NCBI GenBank assembly: GCA_023264815.1
Contig: JAHFUZ010000033.1
Location: 1-48,273 of the forward strand
Reading direction: 5' to 3'
Source: Arthrobacter sp.
GTDB lineage: Bacteria; Actinomycetota; Actinomycetes; Actinomycetales; Micrococcaceae
Length of the DNA: 48,273 bases
The notes below the pieces were generated by a model that was not told the origin of the DNA, did no database searches, and saw nothing but the letters and a program-made list of their open reading frames with translations. Shown here piece after piece: positions 1-8,521 of this stretch. A program made the position numbers and the translations under genes. The first letter of the stretch is position 1, and each line of letters opens with the position of its first letter.

Positions 1-120
1 GGCGATGCAGCTGGCCCGGACTCCCGTGGCTTATTCCAGCAGCGCGCCAATGGCGCATGGGGGTCCTACGCGGACCGCATGGACCCGCACACCAGCGCTA
101 CAAACTTCTTCAAAGCACTG
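1..120 (+). repeat. Terminal overlap of a circular sequence (identical to 48154-48273)
   Basis: The first 120 bases equal the last 120 with no mismatch seen, and both sit in the same codon phase of one gene. This is the signature of an unresolved circular assembly end rather than a biological repeat; the circle is then 48,153 bp. Confidence 0.95.
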
Positions 121-780
121 GCGAAGGTTTCCGGGTGGGAGCAACTGGAGCCGAGCACGGCGATCCATCGGGTCCAGCGCAACGCCGTTGAGAACCACTA
201 TGCGCAGTTCCGTGCCCCTGCAGCTGAGATTGTGAAGGCCCTGGGCGGGGAGGCCGGCGCGGGCATTGACGCGTCCGGCGCGTGCCCCAGCGCCGGGGGA
301 GCGGTCGTAGGGCAGCTGTCCGGCAAGTGGGTCCACCCTCTTGCCGGAGCCCCCATGACCAGCGGTTACGGCCCCCGTCCTGCCCCTCCGGGCACCGTCG
401 GGGGAGTGCTGGCTAACTTCCACTACGGAATCGACTTCTCCACCCCCGGTCACGCGGGAACGATCGTGGCGGTGACGGATATGAAGATCGTCAAGGTCCG
501 GAACCTTGACGGAACCTTTGGTACCGGCGTCACCGGCCAAACCACTGATGGCAAGTTGAGCATCGGTTACTACCACATGGAAGCCGGGTCCTTGAAGGTC
601 AAGGAGGGCGACGTCGTTGCTGCCGGGACACCGCTGGGAACCGAAGGGGCCACGGGCAACGTCACCGGCCGTCACCTGCACATGGAGTTCTTCCCTGGCG
701 CGCTGCCTAACCCAATGGTCCCGATCAACCAGACCATAGACCCGGCCCCGATCCTCAAAGCACAAGGAGTGAACTTCTAG
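1..780 (+). CDS. Lysozyme-like / M23 peptidase of the conjugation machinery (3' part; gene crosses the origin)
   Basis: This is the C-terminal part of a 359-residue wall hydrolase whose 5' end lies at 47854-48153; codon phase is continuous across the circular junction. The first stretch (GLFQQR, GAWGSYADRM) continues a lysozyme/transglycosylase-like domain. The second half is a LytM/M23 endopeptidase: YGPRP, HYGIDF (zinc His and Asp) and HLHME (HxH) are all present. Such two-domain enzymes are secreted with Gram-positive T4SS systems and open peptidoglycan for the transfer channel. The stop overlaps the start of the next gene by one base (TAGTG), implying translational coupling. Domain calls are firm; the role in transfer is inferred from the operon. 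Confidence 0.88.
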   Translation, partial: GDAAGPDSRGLFQQRANGAWGSYADRMDPHTSATNFFKALAKVSGWEQLEPSTAIHRVQRNAVENHYAQFRAPAAEIVKALGGEAGAGIDASGACPSAGGAVVGQLSGKWVHPLAGAPMTSGYGPRPAPPGTVGGVLANFHYGIDFSTPGHAGTIVAVTDMKIVKVRNLDGTFGTGVTGQTTDGKLSIGYYHMEAGSLKVKEGDVVAAGTPLGTEGATGNVTGRHLHMEFFPGALPNPMVPINQTIDPAPILKAQGVNF

Positions 781-1271
781 TGAGTATCAACAAATTCGGT
801 TTCGTCGTGGCCGTGACCGCCGCCCTGGCTGGCTGCGCTGCCCCGGCATCAGAGACCGCCCCGGCGACGCCTGCCATCACAACGAACATTCCCGTAGAGG
901 ACCCCGGCCACTCTGAAGATCACGGCGTTCCCGCCGTGACCTGGGACGCGGCCACTGAAGAGAAGGTCAAGGCTCTGGCCGCTGACCTGATGGGCAAGTT
1001 CGCCCGCCCCGACCTGACGGACCGGGCGTGGTTCAACGCGTTGCAGCCGCACATGAGCGCTGACTACCAAGAGTCCGCGCAGTACATCGATCCCGGCCGC
1101 ATCCCGGTCCGGCAGATCGTGTCCGGCCCGGTACTGGTCCGGGAGAAGGGAAACCCCATGTCCGTCACGGCCGAGTTCACCACCAATAACGGCCCATGGG
1201 TCCTGTCCCTCCACCGGACCGGGCAGGACGAGCCCTGGCTGATCACCAACATCGCACCCAAAGATTCCTGA
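780..1271 (+). CDS. Small secreted lipoprotein of the transfer operon
   Basis: 163 residues starting at a GTG that overlaps the preceding stop. A short charged N-region is followed by a hydrophobic stretch and a lipobox LAGC with Cys19 as lipidation site, so the protein should sit on the outer face of the membrane. The rest (residues about 50-160) is a compact alpha/beta domain with MGKFARPDLTDRAWFN and a C-terminal strand region ending WLITNIAPKDS, a pattern often seen in small NTF2-like lipoproteins of actinobacterial transfer loci. No catalytic motif is visible. Position between the wall hydrolase and the ATPase suggests a structural or anchoring part of the channel. Confidence 0.78.
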   Translation: MSINKFGFVVAVTAALAGCAAPASETAPATPAITTNIPVEDPGHSEDHGVPAVTWDAATEEKVKALAADLMGKFARPDLTDRAWFNALQPHMSADYQESAQYIDPGRIPVRQIVSGPVLVREKGNPMSVTAEFTTNNGPWVLSLHRTGQDEPWLITNIAPKDS

Positions 1272-1307
1272 GCAGCATCACCACTCCGAAACGAAAGAGG
1301 TAGGCCC

Positions 1308-2627
1308 ATGGCCATCGAAAAATCGCTGATCCAGCCGGAACCGGTGATCAGCGCCATCATCAACGGTGACAACACCGGCGTCCTGAAAATCAACGGGGAA
1401 GAACACCCCTACGAAGCCCTGGACGTCAACGATCTGCGGCAAGCGCTCATGAAGCGGGTCATCGGAGAAGCGGCCACGCTCGGCCGCCCGGTCCGCGTAA
1501 CTTCCATGGATGACAGCGGGGTTTCATACCTCGTTGTCTCCCCAGCTGGGGAAGTCGAGGAAGAACAGCCAGAGGCTGTCCCGGAGGACGCCAGCACGAT
1601 CATTGAGCGCATTCCCTCGGCTACGTCCGCCACAACCACCGTCACCAAAGCCCCTGCGACGCCAGCTGCGCCAACCGCAGGGACATCGGCAGAAGCGCCC
1701 GCTACGCGCCGGTCCATCAGGGAGGCCAGCAGCTTTCTGGCCGCTCCCAGCGCCGTCGAACCAGCCAGCCAGGGTATCCGGGGATGGCTCAACAGCCTGG
1801 GCATGTCGTTGGCACCCTCGGAGGAAGAGCTGAGCGAACGCGAAGATATCCGGCTGGCCTCCAAGCACTTCGCCGGCACCCGCACCATCGCTGTGGCTAA
1901 CCAGAAGGGCGGGTCGAACAAGACGCCTACCGTTGCCGACCTCGCGGCCGTGTTCGGCCGTAACGGCGGCAGTGTCGTGGCTTGGGACAACAACCCCACC
2001 ACGGGCACCCTGGGGTGGCGGACGGAAAAAGGTGATCATTCCCGGAGCGCACTGGATGTGATTGCGGCCGCTGATGCGCTGCTGTCGCCCACGGCCCAGT
2101 CAGCGGATATCAACGCGTTCGTGCACCACCAGAGCACGGACAAGTACGACGTGTTGCGCTCTGATGCCGACGTGGCCGGTACACACGAAGTCACCGCTGA
2201 AGAGGTCGATATTCTGCACCGGGTTCTCTCCAAGTACTACCGGCTGATCCTCATGGATTCGGGCAACAACCACCGGAGCGCCGAGTGGAACCGCATGATC
2301 GATCACGCGGACCAGTTGGTGGTTCCCACCACCAACGAAGAGGACCGGGTAGAGGCCGCTCTGTTGACCTTGCAGGGTCTGGACCTGAAAGGCGAACGCT
2401 CGGCTGACCTTGCTTCCAACGCCGTCGTGATCGTCTCCGAACGGCAACGGGGCGAAGCGCGGTTGTCCCAGGAGACGGCAGAGAAGTTCCGCCCCTACGT
2501 CCGGGACGTGGTGGTGGTGCCGTTCGATGAGGCCTTGAAGTCGGGCCAGATCCGTTTTGGCGCGCTTCAACCGGCGACCCGGAGGGCGTGGCTGCGGGCG
2601 GCAGCTGCGGTGGCGCGTGGGCTATGA
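1308..2627 (+). CDS. ParA/MinD-like ATPase of the transfer operon with deviant P-loop
   Basis: 439 residues with an SD-like AGAGG before the ATG. Residues 1-80 form a small N-terminal domain, 85-190 an acidic/Pro/Ala linker, and 193-439 a SIMIBI-type ATPase. The P-loop reads NQKGGSNKTPT (K200, K205): the Gly normally before the P-loop Lys is Asn. The switch I region is WDNNP at 226-230 in place of the usual DxDP. An LILMDSGNN stretch supplies the Walker B-like strand. Stand-alone ParA-like proteins in conjugation operons may position the transfer machinery or partner the coupling protein; this is not the segregation ParA, which is at 38843-39622. Fold is confident, ATPase activity uncertain because of the substitutions. 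Confidence 0.8.
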   Translation: MAIEKSLIQPEPVISAIINGDNTGVLKINGEEHPYEALDVNDLRQALMKRVIGEAATLGRPVRVTSMDDSGVSYLVVSPAGEVEEEQPEAVPEDASTIIERIPSATSATTTVTKAPATPAAPTAGTSAEAPATRRSIREASSFLAAPSAVEPASQGIRGWLNSLGMSLAPSEEELSEREDIRLASKHFAGTRTIAVANQKGGSNKTPTVADLAAVFGRNGGSVVAWDNNPTTGTLGWRTEKGDHSRSALDVIAAADALLSPTAQSADINAFVHHQSTDKYDVLRSDADVAGTHEVTAEEVDILHRVLSKYYRLILMDSGNNHRSAEWNRMIDHADQLVVPTTNEEDRVEAALLTLQGLDLKGERSADLASNAVVIVSERQRGEARLSQETAEKFRPYVRDVVVVPFDEALKSGQIRFGALQPATRRAWLRAAAAVARGL

Positions 2628-3148
2628 CCGTGGCAGAGAAAACCGAGAACGTCAGTCCGTGGGTGACGGCCGCGCAAAGCATCGCCCCGGAAGTCCAGGC
2701 CGCTGCCCCTGAACCGGAGCCATCACCGGCAGCCGAGGAACAGCCAATGCCGTTCGTGGCCGCGCACGGCGGGGCCGGTGCCACAGCGTGGGCCGCGATC
2801 CTCGACGGCGCCGACCATGGCCAACAGTTGCCCGCTAATGGGGAACCGGCAGTGCTTGTTGCCCGTGCGAGCCTCCACGGCATCGACGCGGCCAAGGCTT
2901 CCATTGCCGCCCACGGACGGGCCGCGTTCAGCACCGTCCTGATCGTCCCGGCCTCACCGGGACGCATGCCGCGTCTGATCCAGAACGAGCTCAAAGTTCT
3001 CGGCGGCGCGGTTCCTCTGGTACCCGTCCCGTGGGTGCCGGGTCTGCTGATCAAACGCTCTGCCCTGTCAGATTTCACTGACGTACCTGCGAAGGACCTG
3101 GAAAAGATCCGCACCGCACTTTCAACGATTAAAGGAGAAACGAAATGA
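2624..3148 (+). CDS. Unknown transfer-operon protein with P-loop-like HGGAG motif
   Basis: 174 residues. The ATG at 2624 overlaps the previous stop (ATGA), preferred over an upstream in-frame start at 2588. After a Glu/Pro/Ala-rich N-terminus (1-40) the protein reads FVAAHGGAGATAWAAIL, which resembles the start of a P-loop ATPase but lacks the Lys of a Walker A motif. The strand STVLIVPASPGRMPRLIQNEL and the basic LLIKRSALSDF near the C-terminus also recall a shrunken SIMIBI fold. I recall uncharacterised actinobacterial families of this size beside conjugation genes, but cannot name one safely. A catalytically dead partner of the preceding ATPase is a plausible inference. Confidence 0.7.
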   Translation: MTVAEKTENVSPWVTAAQSIAPEVQAAAPEPEPSPAAEEQPMPFVAAHGGAGATAWAAILDGADHGQQLPANGEPAVLVARASLHGIDAAKASIAAHGRAAFSTVLIVPASPGRMPRLIQNELKVLGGAVPLVPVPWVPGLLIKRSALSDFTDVPAKDLEKIRTALSTIKGETK

Positions 3149-3426
3149 CCGTTATGACCAAGCTGACCAACGTTGCAACCACCGTCGTGGCCGAGGCTAA
3201 GCCGCTGCCCAAGGAAGTCCAGGACGGGCTCGACACCGTTCTGATGTGGACGAAGATCATCGGCGGCTCCCTCGCCGTGCTGGGCCTGATGGTTCTGTTT
3301 ATCGGCCTGTTCTTCGCCCACCAGCGCGGCCGCGGTGAAGAGTTCATGGGCAAGGCCGGCTGGTGGCTGACCGGTGCTATTGGGTTGGGCACGGCCGGTG
3401 TTCTCGCTGCCCTGTTCGTCGGTTAG
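3145..3426 (+). CDS. VirB2-like two-helix membrane protein (pilin candidate)
   Basis: 93 residues, ATG overlapping the previous stop, with AAAGGAG upstream. An amphipathic N-terminus (1-33) is followed by two transmembrane helices, about 37-57 (IIGGSLAVLGLMVLFIGLFF) and 72-92 (WLTGAIGLGTAGVLAALFVG), joined by a short polar loop HQRGRGEEFMGKAG. Size, topology and position before the VirB8- and VirB6-like genes fit the TrbC/VirB2 group. No cleavable signal is clear. The pilin role is by analogy only. Confidence 0.72.
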   Translation: MTVMTKLTNVATTVVAEAKPLPKEVQDGLDTVLMWTKIIGGSLAVLGLMVLFIGLFFAHQRGRGEEFMGKAGWWLTGAIGLGTAGVLAALFVG

Positions 3427-3434
3427 GAGAGCCC

Positions 3435-4136
3435 ATGCCTACGACAAAGAAGCCGCAAACGCTGCGCGGGAAGGTCGCCCTGTGGGCCTCCGTCCTCGTG
3501 GTGTTCGTCGTCGCGATTCTGTTGATCCTGATCGTGGTCAAGCCCTCCGGCCAGCCTGAACCGTCTGGACCGGTAGCCGTGGAAACACCCAAGAATGAGG
3601 GCGGCTGCAACGTCCCCGCAGGGGATATCTCTTCCAAACCTGCCATGCCCAAAGACCTCCGCTGGAACGCCGAGAAGGGCTGGACCTGGCCTGTCTCGGA
3701 CACCTACGGCCCAACCAAGACCAAGGACGGATTCCCGGCCTGCTTCGCCCGCTCACCGCTCGGAGCAGCTCTGACGGCCGTCTCGATGAACGCAGCCGGA
3801 AACCTGATTAACGCCCGTAAAGCCGGTGAGTTTTACGGCATAGATTCTCCGGGGAAGGAGGTTTTGCTCGCCAAAACACCTGATAAGGCGGCTATGACGG
3901 CGCCCCCGTCATTTTCGGGTTTCATCGTGGACAGCTTCACCGGAAACGAAGCCTCCATAACGCTGGTCGTGGCCACGGCAGCGAGCAACTCCGGGTACGC
4001 GGGGCTTCCCCTGACCTTCCAGTGGGTGGACGGGGACTGGAAACTCAAAATTCTTGACGACGGATCGACGTTCGTCGGCCAGCCCCCGGTACCGGTCAAG
4101 GGCGGATTTGTTGAATGGAGTGCGTCAAATGGCTGA
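3435..4136 (+). CDS. VirB8/TcpC-like bitopic membrane protein
   Basis: 233 residues from the ATG at 3435, chosen because AGGAGA precedes it and the longer reading frame would overlap the neighbour. One transmembrane helix at about 14-36 is followed by a Pro-rich spacer and an extracytoplasmic domain of about 170 residues. That domain contains PLGAALTAVSMNAAG, TLVVATAASNSGYAGLPLTFQWVDGDWKLKI-type strands and a single Cys near the spacer. A helix-rich first half and twisted-sheet second half are typical of the NTF2-like fold of VirB8/TcpC channel scaffold proteins. The ATG of the next gene lies within this gene (overlap 4129-4136). Confidence 0.72.
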   Translation: MPTTKKPQTLRGKVALWASVLVVFVVAILLILIVVKPSGQPEPSGPVAVETPKNEGGCNVPAGDISSKPAMPKDLRWNAEKGWTWPVSDTYGPTKTKDGFPACFARSPLGAALTAVSMNAAGNLINARKAGEFYGIDSPGKEVLLAKTPDKAAMTAPPSFSGFIVDSFTGNEASITLVVATAASNSGYAGLPLTFQWVDGDWKLKILDDGSTFVGQPPVPVKGGFVEWSASNG

Positions 4137-5505
4137 TTGCAATCCTTTGACCGACGGTGCAGCCTGCGTGGCGGGAAAGGTGATCGGCGGCGTCGTTGGC
4201 GGCGCGAAGGATGCCGCCGCGGGTGCGGTGAACTCTGCCGTGGACTCCGGGGCCAACGGCCTCGGTGAAACCATGATGGGAGCCTGGGATTCGATTATGA
4301 AGGGCTTCCTGACGTCCTGGCTGGATTCCGGAATGCTCGTCAGTCTGGACGGCGCGTCCATGCAGTGGCTCGGGGACCAGTTGCAGGTGATCAGCATCTT
4401 CCTCGCCACGATCGGCATCATGGTCGCGTGCGTGTGGACGATGGTCCACGCGCGAGGTGATCAGGCCGTGAAGGTCTCCAAGGCCCTGCTGATGACATTC
4501 CTGGTGACCACCCTGGGAACAGCGTTGATGCAGGTTGCCATTCCTGCCGGTGACGCCTTCGCGAAGTGGATCCTTAACGAGGCCGGTGTAACGGTCTCCG
4601 GATACGGCGCGATTGGTCCCGCCTCGCAGGCGACCGGTTCCATTGGTGCGGGCCTGGCGATTATTGCCGGGATTTTCGGGGTGATTGCCACTTTGTTGCA
4701 GTGGATCATCATGATTATCCGCGCCACAGTCCTGCCGCTTTTGATTGCGTTTTGGCCGGTGGCTGCGGCGGCCGCGATGATCCGCGGCGCTGAAGGCGGT
4801 TTTGCGACGATCACGAAGTGGTTGATTGCCTTCCTGATCTACAAGCCGGTGGCGGCGATAATTTACGCGTTCGCGTGGAAGCTGAAATCAGGCGGTGACG
4901 GTATTGGAGGCGTCATCAACGGCATGCTGCTGCTGGTGCTGGCTGTGGCTGCCCTTCCGGCGATCATGAAGCTCCTGGGCCCTGCAACCTCCGCGATGGG
5001 TTCAGCTGCGGGCGGGACCATGGCCATGGCTGCCGGTGCCGCTGTCGTCTCCGCCGGTGTGGCCGGGGGAGCAGCCATCGCCACGGGCGGCGGCTCAGCT
5101 GCTGCCGGTGCCGCTGCTGCTGGCAAGGCCGGCACGGCTGGTTCCGGCATGTCCATGGCTCAGGGCGCATCGGTTTCCTCCGGGTCCTCCGGGGGCTCCG
5201 TCTTGGGCGGTGGAGGAGGTTCATCCGGTGGCAGCGGCCCGTCCGGCCCCTCGGGCGGTAGTGGCCCCTCGGGTGCACCTGGCTCTTCCGGGGCCAGCGG
5301 TGGCACGGGTTCGGGTGGGTCCTCAGCTGGTGGCGCTGGTCCTTCGGCCGGTCAGCCGTCTTCTGGTGGGGTCGTGGCCGGTGGTTCGCCGTCCACGGGG
5401 GCTTCCGGGTCGAAAGCAGGAATTCACGCAGCTGCCCAGTCTCTGGGCGGGACTGTAGCCCGCGGGGCACAAGACGCTGACGGAAAGGGCGTGTTGGGAT
5501 CATGA
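4129..5505 (+). CDS. VirB6/TrbL-like polytopic channel protein with Gly/Ser-rich tail
   Basis: 458 residues from the ATG at 4129 (GGAG 9 bases upstream; preferred over an in-frame start at 4054 inside the previous gene). Five or six transmembrane segments between about residues 80 and 290 include VISIFLATIGIMVACVW, LLMTFLVTTLGTALMQVA, IIMIIRATVLPLLIAFW and MLLLVLAVAALPAIMKLL. The last 150 residues are Ala/Gly then Gly/Ser/Pro low complexity, as in many actinobacterial TrbL-like proteins. This is the probable inner-membrane pore of the T4SS. Confidence 0.82.
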   Translation: MADCNPLTDGAACVAGKVIGGVVGGAKDAAAGAVNSAVDSGANGLGETMMGAWDSIMKGFLTSWLDSGMLVSLDGASMQWLGDQLQVISIFLATIGIMVACVWTMVHARGDQAVKVSKALLMTFLVTTLGTALMQVAIPAGDAFAKWILNEAGVTVSGYGAIGPASQATGSIGAGLAIIAGIFGVIATLLQWIIMIIRATVLPLLIAFWPVAAAAAMIRGAEGGFATITKWLIAFLIYKPVAAIIYAFAWKLKSGGDGIGGVINGMLLLVLAVAALPAIMKLLGPATSAMGSAAGGTMAMAAGAAVVSAGVAGGAAIATGGGSAAAGAAAAGKAGTAGSGMSMAQGASVSSGSSGGSVLGGGGGSSGGSGPSGPSGGSGPSGAPGSSGASGGTGSGGSSAGGAGPSAGQPSSGGVVAGGSPSTGASGSKAGIHAAAQSLGGTVARGAQDADGKGVLGS

Positions 5506-7010
5506 GCGATAACGTTCCCCAGGAAAAATTCGGGAACTGGCTTCAGCCAGCGTCCCCTGGCCTGTACGGGCTGAGCCTGCCAGCGGTGATTGTCAGCGCT
5601 GCCGGTTTGGTCCTTGGCCTGTTGTTGCTGATGCGGGGCTTCTATCTCGCCGCTGTGCTCCTTGTGCTGGTCGCGGCCATGATTGTGCTGCTGGGCATGG
5701 TGAAGTTCGGTGGAACCACGATCATTGCCAAGGTCACTGATCGGTTGTCCCTGGCGTCCCGGAACGCTTCCGGTTCGTCGTTTTACGTCACCGGGGCCTT
5801 GTCGACGCTTCCCCCTGAGGATGCTGAGCGCCTTCCTGGCGCGCTGCTGGACGTGGACACGATTTCGGGCACTGACGGGTTGGGCCGTGAGTATTCACTG
5901 CTGCACCACAAGTCCGTGGGCCAGCTGGCGGCCGTGTTCGGGTGCTCCCCGGACGGCGCTGCCATGCAGGAGCAATCGACGGTGAATTCACAGGTGTCCA
6001 AGTTCGGCGTCTGGCTTTCGTCCCTGAGCGTCGAAGAGGGCCTGACCGGTGCCACGGTCGTGGTTGACTCGGCGTCCGAGTCCTCGGCCGGCACCTGTGC
6101 GGCGATCCGTGAAGACGTGGTGCCGGGGGCACCGGACTTCGCCAAGGAAGTCCTGGACCACGCGGTGGGCACCCTCCCGGCACGGTCGGCGGTGCTGAAC
6201 GTGTACGCCACGATGGTCTGGGACGCCGAAACGTTGGGGGCCTCGGAGAAGGACGTGTCTTCCGCAGTTGCCGAGGTCGCTTCCCGTCTGCCGGCGCAGA
6301 GCGAAATGCTCAGCGACGCCGGGGCAGGTGCCCCGGAACCTCTGGTCGAGGCGGAACTGGCCCATATCGCGCAGCTGGCGTATCAGCCGATGCGTGATCA
6401 GGAAATGGCGTTGGATGCCCTGAGCGGCCGCCAGGCCGTGAAGGACTGGCAGCATGCCGGTCCGGGATTCTTCGATGATTCCCAAGGCCGTGTGGTGTTC
6501 CACGACGGTGTTGCTTCCATGACGCTGATGATGACCGTGCCTCCCGGCGCGCACATCACCTCGAGGAGCTTTGACCGGATTTTCGGACCGAACTCCAAGT
6601 TCCTCCGCAAGCGGGTGGCACTGTTCTACCGGCCGGTGGACCCCGGATCGGGGGCCAAGGTTGTCGATAAGTTGGTCAAAACTGCTGACTGGAAGATCAG
6701 TACCCGCAAAGGCCGGCCGACGTCCTGGGACCGGGCGGCCAAGGCCGTGGCAGAGAAGACCGAAGAGGAACTGGCAACAGGTGCCAGGCTCTCGCTGTTT
6801 TCGATGATGGTCACGGTGACGTTCTCCCCGGATGAGAAGTCCTACCGGGATGCGCTGAACCAAGTGAAGTCTCTGATGAACCAGCTCATCATGCCATACC
6901 GGTTCGTTGAGCACGCCGGTTCGGCCGCCTTCCACACCACGCTTCCGTTCGGTGTCCTGCCGTGGCGCTACTCCGGCTCTCCCCTCTGGCTCGGAAAGGG
7001 AACGAACTAA
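5502..7010 (+). CDS. SCO6880-like protein: PrgI/VirB3-like membrane domain plus VirB4 N-terminal-like domain
   Basis: 502 residues, ATGA overlap with the upstream gene. Two transmembrane helices at about 22-75 (LPAVIVSAAGLVLGLLLL and AAVLLVLVAAMIVLLG) resemble PrgI/VirB3 proteins. The long soluble part resembles the N-terminal domain of VirB4/CagE ATPases and has no Walker motifs. I recognise the whole as the SCO6880-type family of actinobacterial transfer loci. With the next gene it appears to make a two-gene VirB4: this chain supplies membrane docking and the N-terminal domain, the next the motor domain. Confidence 0.8.
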   Translation: MSDNVPQEKFGNWLQPASPGLYGLSLPAVIVSAAGLVLGLLLLMRGFYLAAVLLVLVAAMIVLLGMVKFGGTTIIAKVTDRLSLASRNASGSSFYVTGALSTLPPEDAERLPGALLDVDTISGTDGLGREYSLLHHKSVGQLAAVFGCSPDGAAMQEQSTVNSQVSKFGVWLSSLSVEEGLTGATVVVDSASESSAGTCAAIREDVVPGAPDFAKEVLDHAVGTLPARSAVLNVYATMVWDAETLGASEKDVSSAVAEVASRLPAQSEMLSDAGAGAPEPLVEAELAHIAQLAYQPMRDQEMALDALSGRQAVKDWQHAGPGFFDDSQGRVVFHDGVASMTLMMTVPPGAHITSRSFDRIFGPNSKFLRKRVALFYRPVDPGSGAKVVDKLVKTADWKISTRKGRPTSWDRAAKAVAEKTEEELATGARLSLFSMMVTVTFSPDEKSYRDALNQVKSLMNQLIMPYRFVEHAGSAAFHTTLPFGVLPWRYSGSPLWLGKGTN

Positions 7011-8521
7011 TGTCCAGCAAAAAGGCACCTGAAACCAAGCACTTCAAAACGTCCAAGGGCTTTACCGGATTCGGTGGAGGCCGCTGGGGCAAGCGTCCCA
7101 AGCCTCCGCAGTGGTATTCGTCCTCGAACCAGCTGTGCGGGATCTACCCTTTCTCAGCCGGGACGTCCCGGCCGAACCTGGGCACCCCGTTGGGCCGAGA
7201 TATGAACGTGGGCACTGCGGTGGCCGGGGACATGAAGTCCTGGTATGACGCGGGCCTGATTTCCTCGGCCACGATGATGCTCTTTGGCTTGAACGGCAAC
7301 GGCAAGTCCTCGGTCGCGCAGCGGTTCATCTACTCCATGGCCGCACGCGGCATCGTTCCGATGGTCTTTGACCCGCTGAAGGATGAGTACGGCGAGATGA
7401 TCGAGCTTATGGGCGGGAAACGATTCAGTTTCGGCCCACGCGGGAAGGACCGCATCAACCTGATGCACCTCGGGGCGCTGGGAGAAGCGGCACACAAGAT
7501 CGGTGGGAACCTCGGGGAAGAACTGCTCCAGGAAGCCATCGGCAAGGCTGTGGACATGGTTGCCCTGGTCGTACAGATCAACCGCGGCCGCCCGCTGGAG
7601 GACTTCGAAGATACCGCGCTGGACCTGCTGGTCCGTTCGGTCATCAAACGGGTCCGGAACGCTTCTCCGCACGATCTGAAGGCCGCGTTCCTGAACCCGC
7701 CTCCGGAAGTTCTCTCGGCTGTCGCCTGCAACAGCCCGGAAGAGTTTCTTTCCGAGTACCGGACGCTGCACCTGTCAGTGCTCGCCATGCTCAACGGCCA
7801 GATGGGGCCGCTGATCGGCGGCAGCGATGCCATGTCCGTGCCGCTGGGCAATCCGGGCGGGTTCTGCTTCGATACCTCATCCATCCCGGCGTCGAACACC
7901 AAGCTCCTGTCGGCGGCCATGCTGGCGACCTGGAACATTGGCTTCTCCGCGATCGATGCCCACTGGGAAATCTCCCAGCATGATCCCTCCGTCCACTGGG
8001 GCGGCTATCTGGCCGTCCAGGACGAGTTTTGGTACCCGATGCGTGCCTGTGAGGGCATCATCGACCGGGCAGACCGTATCGGTCGGACCAACCGTGGCCT
8101 GGGTGTCAGTGAACTGAAAATCACCCACAGCCCCAAGGACTTCCTGTCACTGCCCAACGAGAAGGACCGTGCCACGGCCAAGGGCTTCGCCCAGCGCAGC
8201 GGCATCCTGGGCCTCATGGCCCTGTCCCTCGATGACCTGCACGAGCTCAGTGCGGTCCAGCCGCTCAACGCCAGGGAAATTGAAACCGTGAACAGCTTCA
8301 ACACCCCGCCTGACTGGAAGCCGAAATTCAACCCCGACGGCACCCCGGCTCCCCCTCCCGGCGCCGGAAAGATTCTGCTGAAGGTGCCGGGCCGGGCAGG
8401 GATTCCGGTCAAGATGACCCTGACCGACATTGAAAAGAAGCACCACGTCACCGACGAACGCAGCAAACGGTTCGTGCCGACGGAAGTTCAAGACGCTGAG
8501 ATGGAAGGAGCGGCCGCCTGA
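7010..8521 (+). CDS. VirB4-like conjugation ATPase (motor half)
   Basis: 503 residues. The ATG at 7010 overlaps the previous stop (TAATG) and is preferred over 6962. Walker A is GLNGNGKSS at 93-101; Walker B is YLAVQDEFW with D338 and E339. A basic N-terminus (GKRPKPPQW) precedes the P-loop. The RecA-like core follows the VirB4/TraC pattern, including FDPLKDEYGEMIE after the P-loop. It should hydrolyse ATP at the cytoplasmic face to drive substrate passage or pilus assembly, working with the preceding membrane subunit. The stop overlaps the coupling protein start (TGATG). Confidence 0.86.
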   Translation: MSSKKAPETKHFKTSKGFTGFGGGRWGKRPKPPQWYSSSNQLCGIYPFSAGTSRPNLGTPLGRDMNVGTAVAGDMKSWYDAGLISSATMMLFGLNGNGKSSVAQRFIYSMAARGIVPMVFDPLKDEYGEMIELMGGKRFSFGPRGKDRINLMHLGALGEAAHKIGGNLGEELLQEAIGKAVDMVALVVQINRGRPLEDFEDTALDLLVRSVIKRVRNASPHDLKAAFLNPPPEVLSAVACNSPEEFLSEYRTLHLSVLAMLNGQMGPLIGGSDAMSVPLGNPGGFCFDTSSIPASNTKLLSAAMLATWNIGFSAIDAHWEISQHDPSVHWGGYLAVQDEFWYPMRACEGIIDRADRIGRTNRGLGVSELKITHSPKDFLSLPNEKDRATAKGFAQRSGILGLMALSLDDLHELSAVQPLNAREIETVNSFNTPPDWKPKFNPDGTPAPPPGAGKILLKVPGRAGIPVKMTLTDIEKKHHVTDERSKRFVPTEVQDAEMEGAAA

